From: Isoetes taiwanensis
Lineage: Eukaryota; Streptophyta; Lycopodiopsida; Isoetales; Isoetaceae
DNA: 64,000 bases
Assembly (NCBI GenBank): GCA_021234155.1
Contig: JAJEKV010000001.1
Coordinates: 745,927 to 809,926, forward strand
Direction of reading: 5' to 3'
The notes under the pieces are model-generated. The model did no database searches. It was not told the origin of the DNA and worked only from the letters and a program-made list of their open reading frames with translations. Both the position numbers and the translations under genes were made by a program. Every line of letters begins with the position of its first letter. Positions within the stretch are counted from its first letter, which is position 1. Shown here piece by piece: positions 62,290 through 64,000 of the stretch.

Positions 62290-62530
62290 TCGAAAAAAAC
62301 ATGAAAAAAAGGGGGGTAAAAGGTGTAAAAGGTAAAAGGTGTAAAAGGTTAAAAAAAAGGTAAAAGGTGTAAAAGATAAAAGGTAAAGGTGTTTTCCACA
62401 ATTATGATACAAGTGCCTACATAAAAAAAAAAAAGGGGGGAGTAAGGGTGTAAATGGTAAAAAAGGTTAAAGGTAAAAGGTAAAAAAAAGGGCAAGAGGT
62501 GTAAAAGTACACCTTTATCACCCTTTTCAC
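62290..62530 (+). repeat. GGTAAAA/GGTGTAAAA purine-rich simple repeat
   Basis: About 240 bases are built from GGTAAAAGGTGTAAAA-type words with A-runs, ending in a short inverse (ACACCTTTATCACCCTTTTC) that can pair with it. It lies between the two ORFs. No coding potential. Confidence 0.85.
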
Positions 62531-62595
62531 CTTTTTGCCATATATTATAAAATAGGAAGATTTAGCTTTCAAGAACCGAGGAGGACCCAAGGCAC

Positions 62596-63099
62596 ATGGA
62601 GCAACATAATGAGCAAGGAGTTATCTATATTGAACTTGAAGGAGACAATGAATGGAACACTAAGGAGCAACAAGCACAAAATAGAGAGGGACATAATGAG
62701 CAAACATGTATCTACATCGGACTTCAAGGGGACGAACACATGGAGACTGAAAACCAACAAGCACAAAACCATGAGAGAGACGACCAACAGACACAGGACC
62801 AACAACAAGAGCCTGAGATCAGTAGCCAAGAAGAAGTTGTGGACACATCGGTGGTTGAGATTATCAACCAACAAGAAGTTGACAAGATAGCTGACCTTAT
62901 ATACACAAGTGACAATATGCTCCTAGCTACATCACAAAGAGTTATAGACTTTGACTATAAGCTTACCTCAAAACCTGCTCAAATTAACAATATGCTCCCA
63001 CTCAGAACTGCTATGTACAGGCACCGTGCTATGCTACTCAAAGCTCTTAGAGATACCAATGCAACAATATCTAACATGAAGGAGTTAGGTTTCTTTTAA
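62596..63099 (+). CDS. 167-aa hypothetical protein, repeat plus conserved C-terminal domain
   Basis: ATG at 62,596 opens an uninterrupted frame to TAA at 63,097. Residues 4-61 are two 29-residue repeats (HNEQ-x-x-IYI-x-L-x-GD ... QQAQN). Residues 62-95 are Gln/Asp/Glu-rich. The C-terminal 60 or so residues contain SQRVIDFDYKLTSKPAQ and ALRDTNATISNMKELGFF. No Cys/His cluster, signal peptide or membrane segment is present. A diverged second copy of the C-terminal domain lies at 63,793-64,000, with no indels over 47 residues and 29 identical. The ORF ends 140 bases before the Helitron 3' hairpin, so it is probably carried by that element. No family recognised. Confidence 0.6.
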   Translation: MEQHNEQGVIYIELEGDNEWNTKEQQAQNREGHNEQTCIYIGLQGDEHMETENQQAQNHERDDQQTQDQQQEPEISSQEEVVDTSVVEIINQQEVDKIADLIYTSDNMLLATSQRVIDFDYKLTSKPAQINNMLPLRTAMYRHRAMLLKALRDTNATISNMKELGFF

Positions 63100-63238
63100 A
63101 TATTGTTAAAACATTTGTAAAATCTTTGTTGTAATAAAAAGTTATAAAAGTTGAAAACTTTCAGTTTTGTTATATATCCACATTTATGACAAACAGTTTG
63201 AGCTGAATAGGTTATCCTTCACACATGTTTCAACTTAT

Positions 63239-63266
63239 GCCCAGCAACGCTGGGCACCATTACTAG
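63239..63266 (+). mobile_element. Helitron 3' terminus
   Basis: A perfect 7-bp stem GCCCAGC-AAC-GCTGGGC (63,239-63,255) is followed by ACCATTA and CTAG (63,263-63,266), then T. Stem length and AAC loop match the terminus at 51,702-51,728, suggesting related elements mobilised by the same machinery. Confidence 0.82.
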
Positions 63267-63780
63267 TAGTAAATAATGGCATTGCCACATCAAACAAAGT
63301 GGTCTGCTTCACCCAATGGTTTGGGGAACTTAGAATAGTGTTTAATTTATAGACCTACTTATATAGACAACAAACTGCGTAGAATGTACTATTCAGTTCA
63401 AATGCATGATATTGTCGAGTGTGAACAATGACTTGGTTCTATCATTAATGGGTTTCCAACTTTGCCTAGGTAAACAAGGCAAAAAAAGTTTGGACCGTAA
63501 TTATCCAAATGTAAGGCAATTTGGTTCTATCATTAACATGATTCCAACTTTGGCTGAGTAAACAAGGCCATAAAAATTTGGACTATAATATCCAAATGTA
63601 AGGCGAGAAAAGTTAAGACCATAATATTCAAATGTAAGGCGACTAAAGTGATACCATAATAGTAGCCGCACTAGGACAATGACATTATTAATGTTCAACT
63701 TCATAACAATCCAACAATATTCACATACTAAATTTTGAATTAATATTTTGACATTAGTGTTTCACCACAACATTTTGAGC
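63267..63780. other. AT-rich spacer with about 90-bp tandem repeats
   Basis: No gene seen. From 63,430 to 63,660 the words TTGGTTCTATCATTAA, TCCAACTTTG, GTAAACAAGGC and ATCCAAATGTAAGGC recur with a period of 70-95 bases, in about three decaying units. Confidence 0.6.
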
Positions 63781-63792
63781 ATGTAGCTATGA

Positions 63793-64000
63793 TCTTTATT
63801 TATACTGAGGATGATAACTCCAGTTCATCATTTACAATGTCCCACCTCATGCCCGACCTCACAAAGAGTAATAGACTTTGACCATAGCCTCACCTTAAAA
63901 CCTGCTCAGATGAACACTCTACTCCCACTCAGGTTTCCTATGAACAAGCACCGTGTTGTTCCATTCAAAGCTATCAGAGATACCGATGCATCACTATCTA
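63793..64000 (+). CDS. Partial paralogue of the 62,596 ORF (runs off window)
   Basis: The frame is open from 63,793 (after stops at 63,784 and 63,790) to the window edge; the first ATG is at 63,811. From 63,859 the codons give SQRVIDFDHSLTLKPAQ and later AIRDTDASLS, aligning without gaps to residues 112-158 of the 62,596 product. Upstream nucleotides (GATCTTTATTTATACTGAGG) still align to the same gene, but the translation there is out of register with it. It may be a decayed N-terminal part joined to a preserved domain, or a real paralogue whose start lies elsewhere. Confidence 0.5.

Larger units (their letters stand above)
58600..63266 (+). mobile_element. Candidate gene-carrying Helitron, 5' end uncertain
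   Basis: At 58,600 the duplicated sequence stops, and a distinct segment runs to a canonical Helitron 3' end at 63,239-63,266. The first bases after the breakpoint contain TCTACCATGTT, compatible with a 5' TC end, but the base before is not the expected A and the 3' flank does not resume flank B, so the 5' boundary is not established. Inside are nested tandem arrays, a two-exon gene model and a 167-codon ORF. No Rep/helicase is readable, so it would be non-autonomous. Confidence 0.45.

Noticed and set aside
62569-62915. Minus-strand Leu-rich frames opposite the 62,596 ORF
   Set aside because: They are shadows of the Gln-rich coding strand; the plus-strand frame has a conserved paralogue and they do not.
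1-64000. tRNA and rRNA genes
   Set aside because: I saw no cloverleaf-like or rRNA sequence by eye. The only tRNA-related signal is the 12-base primer-binding site; a covariance-model scan would be needed to exclude tRNAs.

Overview
This window looks like plant nuclear DNA that is almost wholly transposable-element-derived. It is AT-rich and has no confident host gene. It holds long terminal repeats (LTRs) with an initiator-Met-tRNA primer-binding site, a broken Ty1-copia polyprotein, a 6.5-kb CACTA-like terminal-inverted-repeat element, three Helitron 3' termini of one structural type, a pure (ATC)n tract and many short tandem arrays. I cannot name the species.

The dominant feature is a direct duplication. 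Bases 1-24,865 recur at about 33,427-58,600 (offset 33.4-33.7 kb) in the same order. Each unit contains: a 5' LTR (1-840; 33,336-34,266); a primer-binding site; a leader with a tandem array; a long internal region without recognisable gag-pol (LARD-like); a CACTA-like element (7,301-13,799; 40,790-47,291); Helitron-like sequence with an (ATC)n tract, ending in a hairpin plus CTAG (18,117; 51,728); a 3' LTR (18,125-19,042; 51,736-52,637); and a 5.8-6 kb flank with gene-fragment-like pieces and a degenerate AGATTC array (19,043-24,865; 52,638-58,600).

Between the two units, 24,866-33,330 holds AT-rich filler, a four-unit tandem array and a Ty1-copia element on the + strand. The copia element is shredded by stop codons, frameshifts and two insertions (about 0.65 and 2.5 kb), and its RNase H end is tandemly duplicated.

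After unit 2, 58,600-63,266 is a different, cleaner segment with its own Helitron 3' end. It carries nested tandem arrays, a repeatedly copied minus-strand exon-like module, a plausible two-exon gene (61,397-62,049, 68-nt GT-AG intron) and a 167-residue ORF (62,596-63,099) with an internal repeat. The last 210 bases encode a diverged paralogue of that ORF's C-terminal domain, so this may be a small mobile gene family.

Sequence quality matters here. The two units differ mainly in short scrambled patches at CTG/CAG-type sites separated by long identical blocks. This pattern fits systematic long-read base-calling error, perhaps at methylated CHG sites, better than natural divergence. Reading-frame breaks in 1-58,600 should not be taken at face value.
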